From NCBI GenBank assembly GCA_038317685.1, contig JBBQBQ010000006.1:1-29689 (forward strand): a stretch of 29,689 bases of DNA. The letters run 5' to 3'. This document shows positions 1 through 7,267 of this stretch, in pieces; the stretch's first letter is position 1, and every line of letters begins with the position of its first letter. The stretch comes from JBBQBQ01 sp038317685 (GTDB lineage: Bacteria; Desulfobacterota; Desulfuromonadia; Desulfuromonadales; DDH964). Below the pieces are notes generated by a model. It saw only the letters and a list, made by a program, of their open reading frames with translations. It was not told the DNA's origin and searched no databases. The translations under genes and the position numbers were made by a program.

Positions 1-2363
1 TGACCTTGTGGGGCTGCGGCAGCAACAAGGGTTCCAATGGGGGAACGGCCCCGGAGGAGACGGCTCACGCGGTCGGCATTGACGTCTGCGTCCAGTGCCA
101 CGATGTCAAGGGCGCAACCTGGTTGGCCAGCCGGCACGGAAACAACAACCTGAGTCCCTCCAGCCAGTATATACCGGGAGAATCGTCCTGCGCCGAATGC
201 CACAACCCCCTGAACGACGGGAGCCGCATTCAAGCCGCCTTCGGCACCAAGGTTGAGAACCGTAACGTCGTCGGCTGTGAATCATGCCATGGCGGCGGCA
301 GCCAGCATTATGGGCTTGGCCCGATCCCCCGTCCCGAGCCGGGGCCGGAAGTCTGCGGCGGATGCCACGATCGGACTGATCATCACGGTGAAAGTTCGAT
401 CTACGACAAATACCAAGCTTCCCGCCACGTGACGGGACCGATTGAAAGCGGCCAGGTCTGCCAGCGCTGCCACAGCCATGAAGGGGCCCTGGCCTCTGAC
501 GTGCGCGGTTATACCGGCGATAAGACCGTTCTCTACAGCGACGCGGCCTTTACCGTCCCCGGCAAATATGCCGCTCCGGCGATCCCGGAAGAGGAATTGT
601 CCCCGATTCAGTGTGCCACCTGCCATGACCCCCACAGCGTGGGCCAGCAGCTGCGGACCGTCTTTGCTCCGAAGCCGAGCGGGGCCGAGGGAGCCGTATT
701 GTGGGACCCGAATCACAGTGGGGGGACCACGACCGACCAGTTCGACCTCTGCACCAGCTGCCACAACTACAACAACAACGACGACATGTTCTTTGGTTCG
801 GGCTCCGTCGCTTCCGGGACGGTCCCTTTCTACCACAACACCGCCTGGTATCGAATCCTCCCCTCCACCCATCGCGACAATCCGGCGACCGCCGATGTCA
901 TCGAGGGTTATGTCCTTCGCACCCAGGGTGAAAACCCCTGTTTCGATTGCCACGGCCACGAAATGAAAACCCTCACCCGGTATTCGAACACCAGCGACCC
1001 GGCCCGGGACGCGACCTCGACCATCTACACTGAATGGGCCCAGTCCGGCCATGCCGGGCGTTTGCTTACCAACAAATATGACGTCGCCCGCACCAACGGG
1101 GTCAATAATTCGAACTCGACCGACCTGGTCGATGCCGTCATGGCGGCCGGTGCCACCGCCGAGTCCGGCCCGGCCTGGGTTGAGGAAGGCTATGCCGGCG
1201 CCAGCGATGCCTGCAAGCGCTGCCACACCGCGACCGGAGCTTCGGCCTACCTGCGCGACCCGGCCACCTACAATCCCGCAACCCTCGACTTCAGCCACCT
1301 GAGTGGCGATCAGCGCGAAGTGCTCTACTGCTGGGGCTGCCACGAAAGCGCCAGGGACGGCATTCTGCATGAGCCGGGCGCCATCACCGCCGGCTACAAG
1401 TTCCGGGCCCTCGACGGCACCGTGGCCTTCGCCCAATTCCCCGATGTCGAGGCCTCCAACGTTTGTATCGCCTGCCATGCCGCGCGGGAAAGCGGTGAGT
1501 CGGTCAAGGCCATCAGCGACTTTACCAACGTCAGCTTCAAGAACTCCCACTACATGGGCGCTGCCGGCCTGATGTACGTCAAGGCTGGTTACACCAACTT
1601 CATTGCTCCGTCGACCTTCCTCGACGGCGTCAGCGGCACCACCTATGGCCAAACGCTGACCTCCACCGACGACGGCGGCACCCTGAGCAGTACCCACCGC
1701 AAGCTCGGCACCACCGCCATCAACGGCGACAGCCACAATCTCGCCAAGTTCGTCCCGGGATTTTTGGACTCTCTCGGCCCTTGCGTCGTCTGCCACATGG
1801 CCGACCTGAATGACCAGGCCAACCATTCCTGGGAGATCGACGGCAACGCCTTCACTAAGGTTTGCGTCAACTGCCACACCTCAGAAGGAACCACCACCCT
1901 CACCCCCGAAAACTTCCTGGAAGTTTTCGTCGATGAGCAGGCGATTCCTTTCGAAGATGCCCTGGCCCTGGCCGAAGCGACCCTTGCTTCCAGATACGGG
2001 ATCACCTACAACAGCGCTTATCCGTACTGGTACAAAGGCGGGGTAGCCGTCAAAGACTGGACCATCGGCGGGACCGCCAATGGCGAGAAGGTGATGGGTG
2101 CCGCCTTCAACCTCAACCTGCTCAAACGTGACCCGGCGGCCTACGTGCATGCCCGGACCTACGCCCGCCGGCTCCTCTACGACACCATCGACTGGCTCGA
2201 CGACGGCAGCGTCAACATGTCGACCGGTGCCACCGCGCTGGCCTGGAATTCGACCAAGTACGTCAAGGACACCACCGCCGGCGGGACCACCACGGAGAGC
2301 TTCAAGTATCTGGCCGGCTACAACCGCACCTCGCAGGCCTGGAACGCTCTGGAGCGCCCCTGA
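1..2363 (+). CDS. Multihaem c-type cytochrome, probable outer-surface lipoprotein (5' end outside window)
   Basis: The frame is open to the left edge, so the true start lies upstream. The first visible codons read T-L-W-G-C-G, which fits the end of a lipoprotein signal peptide (lipobox L-W-G-C). I count 13 CxxCH haem-c motifs, the first at nt 87 and the last at nt 1863: CVQCH, CAECH, CESCH, CGGCH, CQRCH, CATCH, CTSCH, CFDCH, CKRCH, CWGCH, CIACH, CVVCH, CVNCH. Several lone histidines in S-x-H contexts (SRH, SGH, NSH, DSH) could be distal haem ligands. Roughly 105 residues separate haems 11 and 12, and the last ~165 residues are haem-free, so it is not simply a haem wire. Such proteins carry electrons across the periplasm or outer surface to extracellular acceptors. 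The role here is inferred, and I cannot match it to a named Omc protein. It ends at a strong terminator. Confidence 0.9.
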   Translation, partial: TLWGCGSNKGSNGGTAPEETAHAVGIDVCVQCHDVKGATWLASRHGNNNLSPSSQYIPGESSCAECHNPLNDGSRIQAAFGTKVENRNVVGCESCHGGGSQHYGLGPIPRPEPGPEVCGGCHDRTDHHGESSIYDKYQASRHVTGPIESGQVCQRCHSHEGALASDVRGYTGDKTVLYSDAAFTVPGKYAAPAIPEEELSPIQCATCHDPHSVGQQLRTVFAPKPSGAEGAVLWDPNHSGGTTTDQFDLCTSCHNYNNNDDMFFGSGSVASGTVPFYHNTAWYRILPSTHRDNPATADVIEGYVLRTQGENPCFDCHGHEMKTLTRYSNTSDPARDATSTIYTEWAQSGHAGRLLTNKYDVARTNGVNNSNSTDLVDAVMAAGATAESGPAWVEEGYAGASDACKRCHTATGASAYLRDPATYNPATLDFSHLSGDQREVLYCWGCHESARDGILHEPGAITAGYKFRALDGTVAFAQFPDVEASNVCIACHAARESGESVKAISDFTNVSFKNSHYMGAAGLMYVKAGYTNFIAPSTFLDGVSGTTYGQTLTSTDDGGTLSSTHRKLGTTAINGDSHNLAKFVPGFLDSLGPCVVCHMADLNDQANHSWEIDGNAFTKVCVNCHTSEGTTTLTPENFLEVFVDEQAIPFEDALALAEATLASRYGITYNSAYPYWYKGGVAVKDWTIGGTANGEKVMGAAFNLNLLKRDPAAYVHARTYARRLLYDTIDWLDDGSVNMSTGATALAWNSTKYVKDTTAGGTTTESFKYLAGYNRTSQAWNALERP

Positions 2364-2399
2364 CCTGAGTCCAGCACACCTTTGAAATGTTCCTAATCG

Positions 2400-2434
2400 C
2401 GGCCCCGCCTCATCAGAGGCGGGGCCGATTTTCT
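2400..2434 (+). terminator. Rho-independent terminator after the cytochrome gene
   Basis: Arms 2400-2410 and 2417-2427 pair perfectly over 11 GC-rich bp (CGGCCCCGCCT with AGGCGGGGCCG) around a 6-nt loop. ATTTTCT follows. It lies 37 nt after the stop codon and separates the cytochrome from proC. Confidence 0.9.
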
Positions 2435-2505
2435 ACGGTTCAGATCTTGATTCGCGGCTGAGGTTAAAGGCGTCTTCTTCGCCTGCCGTTGGCACGCCGC
2501 CGGCC

Positions 2506-2534
2506 TTGACATCCGGGCCACTTTTCTATTTACT
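2506..2534 (+). promoter_or_regulatory. Candidate sigma-70 promoter for proC
   Basis: A perfect -35 hexamer TTGACA (2506-2511) is followed, after 17 bp, by TTTACT (2529-2534), which matches 4 of 6 positions of TATAAT. It lies between the upstream terminator and the proC start, leaving a leader of about 70 nt. Confidence 0.5.
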
Positions 2535-2611
2535 TGCACAGGTTTGATCAATTTCTGCGGGGAACTCTCTGCAGACCGGACATTCTCAGCAACGGAAAGG
2601 AACCGGCATCC

Positions 2612-3424
2612 ATGAATACCCTCGGCAAGATCGGATTTATCGGCGGCGGCAACATGGCGGAAGCCTTCGTCAAGGGGCTCCTCAAGGGAGGCCTGCCGGC
2701 CGGGGCGATGCTGGTCTCCGAGCCGAATGACGGCCGCCGCGAATTTTTACATGAACGTTACGGGGTTCGCTCCGGGATCGACAACCGGGAGGTGGTCGGA
2801 GCCGTCGATATCCTCATCCTGGCGGTCAAGCCGCAGATCGTCACCGAGGTGATGAGCGACATCGCCGGTGCCTTCCGGGGGGACCAATTGCTGATTTCGA
2901 TCCTCGCCGGGGTCGCGACCCGGACTCTGGAGGCCTTTTTCGACGGCCAGCCCCGCATCATTCGCGCCATGCCCAATACCCCTGCTCTGGTTGGGCAGGG
3001 GGCGGCCGCCATCTGTGCCGGACGCTTCGCCTCCCGGGACGACCTGGGTCTCGCCCGCCGCCTCTTCGAGACGGTGGGAACCGTGCAGCAGGTCGAAGAA
3101 GGGCAGATGGACGCGGTGACCGGCCTCTCCGGGTCGGGGCCCGCCTACGTCTATACGGTGATCGAAGCCCTGGCGGCCGGCGGGGTACAGGAGGGACTGC
3201 GTCTCGACGTAGCTCATGCCCTGGCGGTGCAGACGGTCCTGGGGGCCGCGCAGTTGGTCAAGGAGACGGGAGAGCATCCGGCTCTGCTGCGGGAAAAGGT
3301 CTGTTCCCCCGGCGGAACGACCATCGCCGCCATCCGCGTCCTGGAAGAGCGGGGGTTGCGGGCGACGTTGATGGATGCCGTCGAGACGGCGACCCGACGC
3401 TCCCGGGAGTTGGGGAAGGGTTGA
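2612..3424 (+). CDS. proC: Pyrroline-5-carboxylate reductase
   Basis: Catalyses the last step of proline biosynthesis, NAD(P)H-dependent reduction of 1-pyrroline-5-carboxylate to proline, in the cytoplasm. The 270-aa length is normal for the family. The N-terminus has the Rossmann dinucleotide motif GFIGGGNMAEA. The body shows AVKPQ, RAMPNTPALVGQG and the GLSGSGPAYVY segment, and the C-terminal dimerisation region contains the typical V.SPGGTT.A motif. I chose the ATG at 2612, preceded by AAGGAA with 9-nt spacing, over a longer TTG start at 2534 whose extra N-terminus is not family-like. It is monocistronic between a terminator and a downstream hairpin. It lies next to genes that break proline down through the same intermediate. 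Confidence 0.96.
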   Translation: MNTLGKIGFIGGGNMAEAFVKGLLKGGLPAGAMLVSEPNDGRREFLHERYGVRSGIDNREVVGAVDILILAVKPQIVTEVMSDIAGAFRGDQLLISILAGVATRTLEAFFDGQPRIIRAMPNTPALVGQGAAAICAGRFASRDDLGLARRLFETVGTVQQVEEGQMDAVTGLSGSGPAYVYTVIEALAAGGVQEGLRLDVAHALAVQTVLGAAQLVKETGEHPALLREKVCSPGGTTIAAIRVLEERGLRATLMDAVETATRRSRELGKG

Positions 3425-3462
3425 CCCTGATTTTTCGGGGGAACCTTTTGAAGGAACTTTGG

Positions 3463-3486
3463 CAGGCCGGTCGGTTGACCGGCCTG
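3463..3486 (+). terminator. Perfect hairpin after proC, probable terminator
   Basis: Arms CAGGCCGGTC (3463-3472) and GACCGGCCTG (3477-3486) form a 10-bp perfect stem with a GGTT loop, 38 nt past the proC stop. The sequence after it is TACCCGTTT, a poor T-tract, so termination may be inefficient or factor-assisted. Confidence 0.55.
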
Positions 3487-3528
3487 TACCCGTTTGGGGA
3501 GGCACAAGCGGCTCCGGAAAATCCGATA

Positions 3529-3544
3529 AATGCATTGTTGCATA
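3529..3544 (+). promoter_or_regulatory. Operator-like site 1 upstream of the sigma-54 activator gene
   Basis: AATGCA-TTGT-TGCATA matches the central 16 bp of the palindrome at 5348-5383 (TATGCA-ATAT-TGCATA) at 13 of 16 positions, and at 11 of 12 half-site positions. It lies 58 bp upstream of the regulator's start codon. I infer binding by that regulator; no protein-DNA data can be seen here. Confidence 0.5.
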
Positions 3545-3547
3545 TTG

Positions 3548-3563
3548 TATGCAGGTTGGCATA
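3548..3563 (+). promoter_or_regulatory. Operator-like site 2 upstream of the sigma-54 activator gene
   Basis: TATGCA-GGTT-GGCATA matches 11 of 12 half-site positions of TATGCA-N4-TGCATA. Its centre is 19 bp from the centre of site 1, close to two helical turns, so both could be occupied on nearly the same face. The sites sit where the regulator's own promoter would be expected, which would suit negative autoregulation. Confidence 0.45.
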
Positions 3564-3601
3564 AACTGCGGCCAGTGTCTGCATCGAACCATGGAGGAGT
3601 C

Positions 3602-5344
3602 ATGCCTGTCCGGATCGAACCCTTTCCGTCGGCCCCCGGGTTTTTCCCGGCCGCCTTTGACGCCACCGATCGCGGGGTTCTCATCCTCGATGGAAGCGGG
3701 CAGGTGGTCTTCCTCAATCGCCTGGCCGAAGACTGGCTTTCCCTGGCCCTCAACAGCTCCCTGGCAGAGCGGCAAGCGAATCTCTGGTTCCAGGCCCGAC
3801 CGGTGGCCGCCGGGGAGCTGGCCCGGGCCGAAACCCCGCTGCGGCTGGCGGAGCGGGAGTTCCTGGTGACGGTCAATCCCCTGCGGCTCGAGGGGGTGTT
3901 GGCCGGAGCGGTGCTGATCCTGGTCGAAGCCGGCCAACTGGAGGAGATGGCTCGCCAGCTGCCGTCCCTGAGTACCCTGGCCCGGGAGCGTGACGCCATC
4001 ATCGACTCGTCCTCCGACGGCCTGTTCGTCTGCGACGGGGCCGCCAACGTCCTGCGGATGAATCCGGCCTCGGAGCGCATCCACCAGGTGCCCGCGGAGG
4101 AGATCGTCGGCCGCAACTTGCGGGATCTGATCGAGGAGGGGTTTATCGACCGGTCGGCGGCCCTGGAGTGCAGCCGGAGCGGCAAACCGGTCACCCTGAT
4201 GCAGAAGAAGGCCGGCCGCAAGTTGATGTCGATCGCCACCCCGGTCTTTGACGCGGCCGGGACGCTGGTACGCATCGTGGTCAGCGAGCGGGACATCACC
4301 GAAATTGATCGCCTGCAGCGGGAAATCGAAACCCAGGAAGCGATGAAGGACGAATTTCGTCTGCAGATTTTGGAAATGCAGCGCACCGAGCTCGAATCGC
4401 GGCGGGTCATTGCCCGCAGTCCCAACATGCTGAAGACCCTGCAGCAGTCGATCAAGGTCAGCAAGGCCGAATCCACGGTGCTGATCCTGGGAGAGTCGGG
4501 GGTCGGCAAAGGGTTGATCGCCGACCTGATCCATCAGCATTCGTCCCGCTCCCGGTCACCGCTGATCAAGATCAATTGCGGGGCCATCCCCGAATCGCTG
4601 ATCGAGGCGGAACTCTTCGGCTATGAAAAAGGGGCCTTCACCGGGGCCTTGGAAAAAGGCAAGCCGGGCTATCTGGAACTGGCGGACGGCGGCATCCTCT
4701 TCCTCGACGAAATCGCCGAACTGCCTTTGGCTTCTCAGGTCAAACTGCTGCGGTTTCTCGAGGACGGCCGCATGACCCGCCTCGGGGCCACCTCCCCAAG
4801 GAAGCTCAACGTGAGGATTCTGGCGGCGACTCATCGCAATCTGGAGGAGATGGTGGCGGCGGGGACCTTTCGCCACGATCTTTATTATCGGCTGAACGTC
4901 ATCCCGATCCAGGTCCCGCCGGTGCGGGAACGCCGGGAATGCCTGGTCCCTTTGCTGCGCCATTACCTCGATGACTTCTGCGAAAAGAACGCCTGCAAAA
5001 AACGCCTGACCGGTCCGGCCCTCGATGCCCTGGCCGCCTATCCCTTCCCCGGCAACGTGCGAGAATTGATGAACATCTGCGAGCGGCTGGTGGTCATGAG
5101 CGACACCGAGGTCCTCGACCTGGCCGATCTGCCGGCCCAGGTGCGGGTCCGGGAAGTCGAGCCGGCTCCCCTCGGCGAGGAGTGGCTGACTGGGATCTCC
5201 CTTCAGGAGGCTCTCGACCAGGTGGAGAGGCGGCTCCTAGTCCGAACCCGGGACCGCCTGCGCAGCCAGTCCGAGGTGGCGTCAGCTCTGGGTGTCAATC
5301 AGTCGACGATCGCCCGCAAGCTGAAAAAACATGGTCTGATTTAA
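3602..5344 (+). CDS. Sigma-54-dependent transcriptional activator (PAS-PAS-AAA+-Fis HTH), probable proline-catabolism regulator
   Basis: A 580-aa bacterial enhancer-binding protein. Two PAS-like sensor segments (about residues 18-115 and 128-245) lead through a coiled linker to a sigma-54 AAA+ domain. That domain has Walker A GESGVGKG (297-304), the sigma-54-contacting loop GAFTGA (344-349), Walker B ILFLDE (about 365-370) and an arginine-finger region (VPPVRERR). A Fis-type helix-turn-helix ends the protein (QSEVASALGVNQSTIARKL). The architecture resembles RocR/TyrR-type regulators of amino-acid catabolism. No receiver domain is present, so input is probably a small ligand through PAS or an unlinked signal. 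The ATG at 3602 was chosen because GGAGG lies just upstream and the PAS region follows; spacing is short. Its stop is 3 nt from the 36-bp palindrome that precedes the proline-degradation promoter, so that operon is the likely target. The ligand is unknown. Confidence 0.93.
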   Translation: MPVRIEPFPSAPGFFPAAFDATDRGVLILDGSGQVVFLNRLAEDWLSLALNSSLAERQANLWFQARPVAAGELARAETPLRLAEREFLVTVNPLRLEGVLAGAVLILVEAGQLEEMARQLPSLSTLARERDAIIDSSSDGLFVCDGAANVLRMNPASERIHQVPAEEIVGRNLRDLIEEGFIDRSAALECSRSGKPVTLMQKKAGRKLMSIATPVFDAAGTLVRIVVSERDITEIDRLQREIETQEAMKDEFRLQILEMQRTELESRRVIARSPNMLKTLQQSIKVSKAESTVLILGESGVGKGLIADLIHQHSSRSRSPLIKINCGAIPESLIEAELFGYEKGAFTGALEKGKPGYLELADGGILFLDEIAELPLASQVKLLRFLEDGRMTRLGATSPRKLNVRILAATHRNLEEMVAAGTFRHDLYYRLNVIPIQVPPVRERRECLVPLLRHYLDDFCEKNACKKRLTGPALDALAAYPFPGNVRELMNICERLVVMSDTEVLDLADLPAQVRVREVEPAPLGEEWLTGISLQEALDQVERRLLVRTRDRLRSQSEVASALGVNQSTIARKLKKHGLI

Positions 5345-5347
5345 TCG

Positions 5348-5383
5348 GGGGAGTGTCTATGCAATATTGCATAGACACTCCCC
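5348..5383. repeat. Perfect 36-bp palindrome, probable enhancer (UAS) for the proline-catabolic promoter
   Basis: Each arm is 18 bp (GGGGAGTGTCTATGCAAT) with no spacer and the centre falls between 5365 and 5366. Symmetry breaks at the next pair outward. The core TATGCA-ATAT-TGCATA recurs in near-copies upstream of the activator gene. The centre is about 149 bp upstream of the -24 GG of the sigma-54 promoter, a normal enhancer distance. As RNA it would also form a very stable hairpin 3 nt after the activator stop codon, so it may double as a 3' end. No T-tract follows. Confidence 0.8.
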
Positions 5384-5448
5384 GGTCTCTCTCAGGATCT
5401 TCTTTCCGGCCTCCCCCAAGCATTTCCCCTGCAGCTCTCCCACTTGTT

Positions 5449-5461
5449 TAATTATCTGATA
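5449..5461 (-). promoter_or_regulatory. IHF-like site between enhancer and sigma-54 promoter
   Basis: Read on the - strand, TATCAGATAATTA matches the IHF consensus WATCAA-N4-TTR at 8 of 9 defined positions. It lies in a short AT-rich patch roughly midway between the palindrome and the -24/-12 element, where IHF would bend DNA to bring an enhancer-bound activator to sigma-54 polymerase. Such degenerate sites also occur by chance. Confidence 0.4.
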
Positions 5462-5511
5462 TAGTTGTGAAAAATTCAGCCATAGCGGCGTTCTGAGGAA
5501 CAGAACAGGGT

Positions 5512-5528
5512 TTGGCACCCTCTTTGCT
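5512..5528 (+). promoter_or_regulatory. Sigma-54 (-24/-12) promoter of the proline-catabolic genes
   Basis: TTGGCAC-N5-TTGCT fits the sigma-54 consensus fully, with exactly 10 nt between GG (5514-5515) and GC (5526-5527). Transcription would start near 5539, giving a leader of about 55 nt before the pruA start at 5594. Confidence 0.9.
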
Positions 5529-5593
5529 CCTTGTGATTGACAACGTTCCCGGCCATCGGGTCGGGGCAATCCAGAACCCGGAAGGGGAGCCTC

Positions 5594-7237
5594 ATGAACC
5601 TGCTGAACAACGCCATCATCCGCATTCCCGTCCCGACCAACGAACCGGTCTATTCCTATGCCCCGGGGAGCGTCGAGCGTGCCCGGCTGAAGACCGCGAT
5701 TGCCGAACTCTCCGCGACCAAAATCGATATTCCGCTGGTCATCGGCGGCCGGGAGATTCGCACCGGCAAGACCGCCCAGGTGGTGATGCCTCACGATCAC
5801 CGACAGGTCCTGGGGCAGGTTCACCTGGCCGGGGCGGCGGAGATCAAGCTCGCCATCCAGGCGGCGATGGCCGCCAAGAAGGGTTGGGAAGCGCTGCGTT
5901 GGGAAGAGCGGGCGGCGATCTTCCTCAAGGCGGCGGAACTCCTCTCCGGCAAGTACCGCTACCGGATGAACGCCGCCAGCATGCTCTCCACCAGCAAGAG
6001 CGCTTACCAGGCGGAGATCGACGCCGCCTGTGAGCTGATCGATTTTTTGCGCTTCAATGTCTGGTACGCCCAGCAGATCTACAGCGACCAGCCGCCGATC
6101 TCCCCCAAGGGGATCTGGAATTTCGTCCAGCAGCGACCCCTCGAAGGTTTCGTGCTGGCGATCACCCCCTTCAACTTCACCGCCATCGCCGGCAACCTCC
6201 CGACGGCGCCGGCGATCATGGGCAACACCGTTCTCCTCAAGCCGGCCTCGAGCTGCGTCTATACTCCCTACCTCCTCATGCAGATCCTCAAGGAGGCGGG
6301 GCTCCCCGACGGGGTGATCAACTTCATCCCCGGGTCCGGCGCCGAAGTCGGCCGACTTTGCCTGCCCGATCCCGACCTGGGCGGGGTCCACTTCACCGGC
6401 TCGACCCGGGTCTTCCAGGGGATGTGGAAGACGATCGGCGAGAATATCGCCAGCTACAAATCCTATCCGCGCATCGTCGGCGAGATCGGCGGCAAGGATT
6501 TCATCTTCGCCCATCAAAGTGCCGATCTGCGCAAGCTGGCGACGGCGATGATCCGCGGCGCTTTCGAGTTCCAGGGCCAGAAGTGTTCGGCCGCCTCCCG
6601 GGCCTACGTCCCGGCCTCCCTCTGGCCGGCGCTGCGGGGAGAACTGGAACGGGATCTGGGGCCGGTCAAGCCCGGGCCGCCGACCGACTTTCGCAACTTC
6701 TTCAACGCCGTCATCGACCAGGCCGCGTTTGCCACCATCAAGGAGTTTATCGACCACGCCCAGGCGGCCCCGGACGCCGAAGTGATCATCGGCGGCGGCT
6801 GCGACGCCAGCGTCGGCTACTTCATCGAACCGACCGTTATCCTGACCTCCAATCCGCACTTCCGGACCATGGAAGAGGAGATCTTCGGCCCGGTTCTGAC
6901 GGTCTATGTCTATCCGGACGCCGATTATGAGAAGACCCTGGAGCTCTGTGACCGCACCTCCCCCTATGCCCTCACCGGCGCCATCTTCGCCAGCGAACGG
7001 ACCGCCGTCAGCGTGGCCATGAAGAAACTGGAGAATGCCGCCGGCAACTTCTACATCAACGACAAGCCGACCGGCGCCGTCGTCGGTCAGCAACCCTTCG
7101 GCGGAGCCCGCGCCTCGGGGACCAACGACAAGGCCGGTTCCTACCTGAATCTGCTGCGCTGGGTTTCCACCCGCACCGTCAAGGAGACCTTCGACGCCCC
7201 GGAAGACTTCGCCTACCCGTTCATGGACGCGGAATAG
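5594..7237 (+). CDS. pruA: L-glutamate gamma-semialdehyde (1-pyrroline-5-carboxylate) dehydrogenase
   Basis: Oxidises glutamate semialdehyde, in equilibrium with P5C, to glutamate with NAD+, the second step of proline degradation. The 547-aa monofunctional form resembles the ALDH4A1-type family. The nucleophile is Cys331 in GQKCSAASR, the general base Glu297 in VGEIGGK, and ITPFNFTAI and FTGS mark the NAD-binding fold. The C-terminal half carries EEEIFGPVLTVY and QQPFGGARASGTNDK. The ATG at 5594 has GGAAGGGGAG just upstream; an upstream in-frame ATG at 5537 would lie at or before the predicted sigma-54 start point, so it is unlikely. The proline dehydrogenase gene follows after 30 bp, so the two enzymes are separate proteins in one operon rather than a fused PutA. 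Symbol pruA/rocA is by family. Confidence 0.95.
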   Translation: MNLLNNAIIRIPVPTNEPVYSYAPGSVERARLKTAIAELSATKIDIPLVIGGREIRTGKTAQVVMPHDHRQVLGQVHLAGAAEIKLAIQAAMAAKKGWEALRWEERAAIFLKAAELLSGKYRYRMNAASMLSTSKSAYQAEIDAACELIDFLRFNVWYAQQIYSDQPPISPKGIWNFVQQRPLEGFVLAITPFNFTAIAGNLPTAPAIMGNTVLLKPASSCVYTPYLLMQILKEAGLPDGVINFIPGSGAEVGRLCLPDPDLGGVHFTGSTRVFQGMWKTIGENIASYKSYPRIVGEIGGKDFIFAHQSADLRKLATAMIRGAFEFQGQKCSAASRAYVPASLWPALRGELERDLGPVKPGPPTDFRNFFNAVIDQAAFATIKEFIDHAQAAPDAEVIIGGGCDASVGYFIEPTVILTSNPHFRTMEEEIFGPVLTVYVYPDADYEKTLELCDRTSPYALTGAIFASERTAVSVAMKKLENAAGNFYINDKPTGAVVGQQPFGGARASGTNDKAGSYLNLLRWVSTRTVKETFDAPEDFAYPFMDAE

Positions 7238-7267
7238 GATCGGCCATCCCCAAGGAGCAAGAGTCCC

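Noticed and set aside
282..1877. 531-aa open frame antisense to the cytochrome
   Set aside because: No domain or ribosome site; long open antisense frames are expected opposite GC-rich coding sequence, and the + frame has 13 CxxCH motifs.
2534..2611. Longer proC starting at TTG 2534
   Set aside because: The 26-residue extension has no ribosome site and overlaps the candidate -10; the ATG at 2612 with AAGGAA begins the family-typical N-terminus.
3556..3569. TTGGCATAAACTGC as a sigma-54 promoter of the activator gene
   Set aside because: GG and GC are separated by 8 nt instead of 10, and no TTGC falls at the correct spacing. The stretch is better explained as part of operator-like site 2.
2747..4540. 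597-aa antisense open frame across proC and the activator
   Set aside because: Composition is low in hydrophobic segments and rich in Gly/Asp/Gln/Arg, typical of a shadow frame; it crosses two well-supported genes and their regulatory gap.
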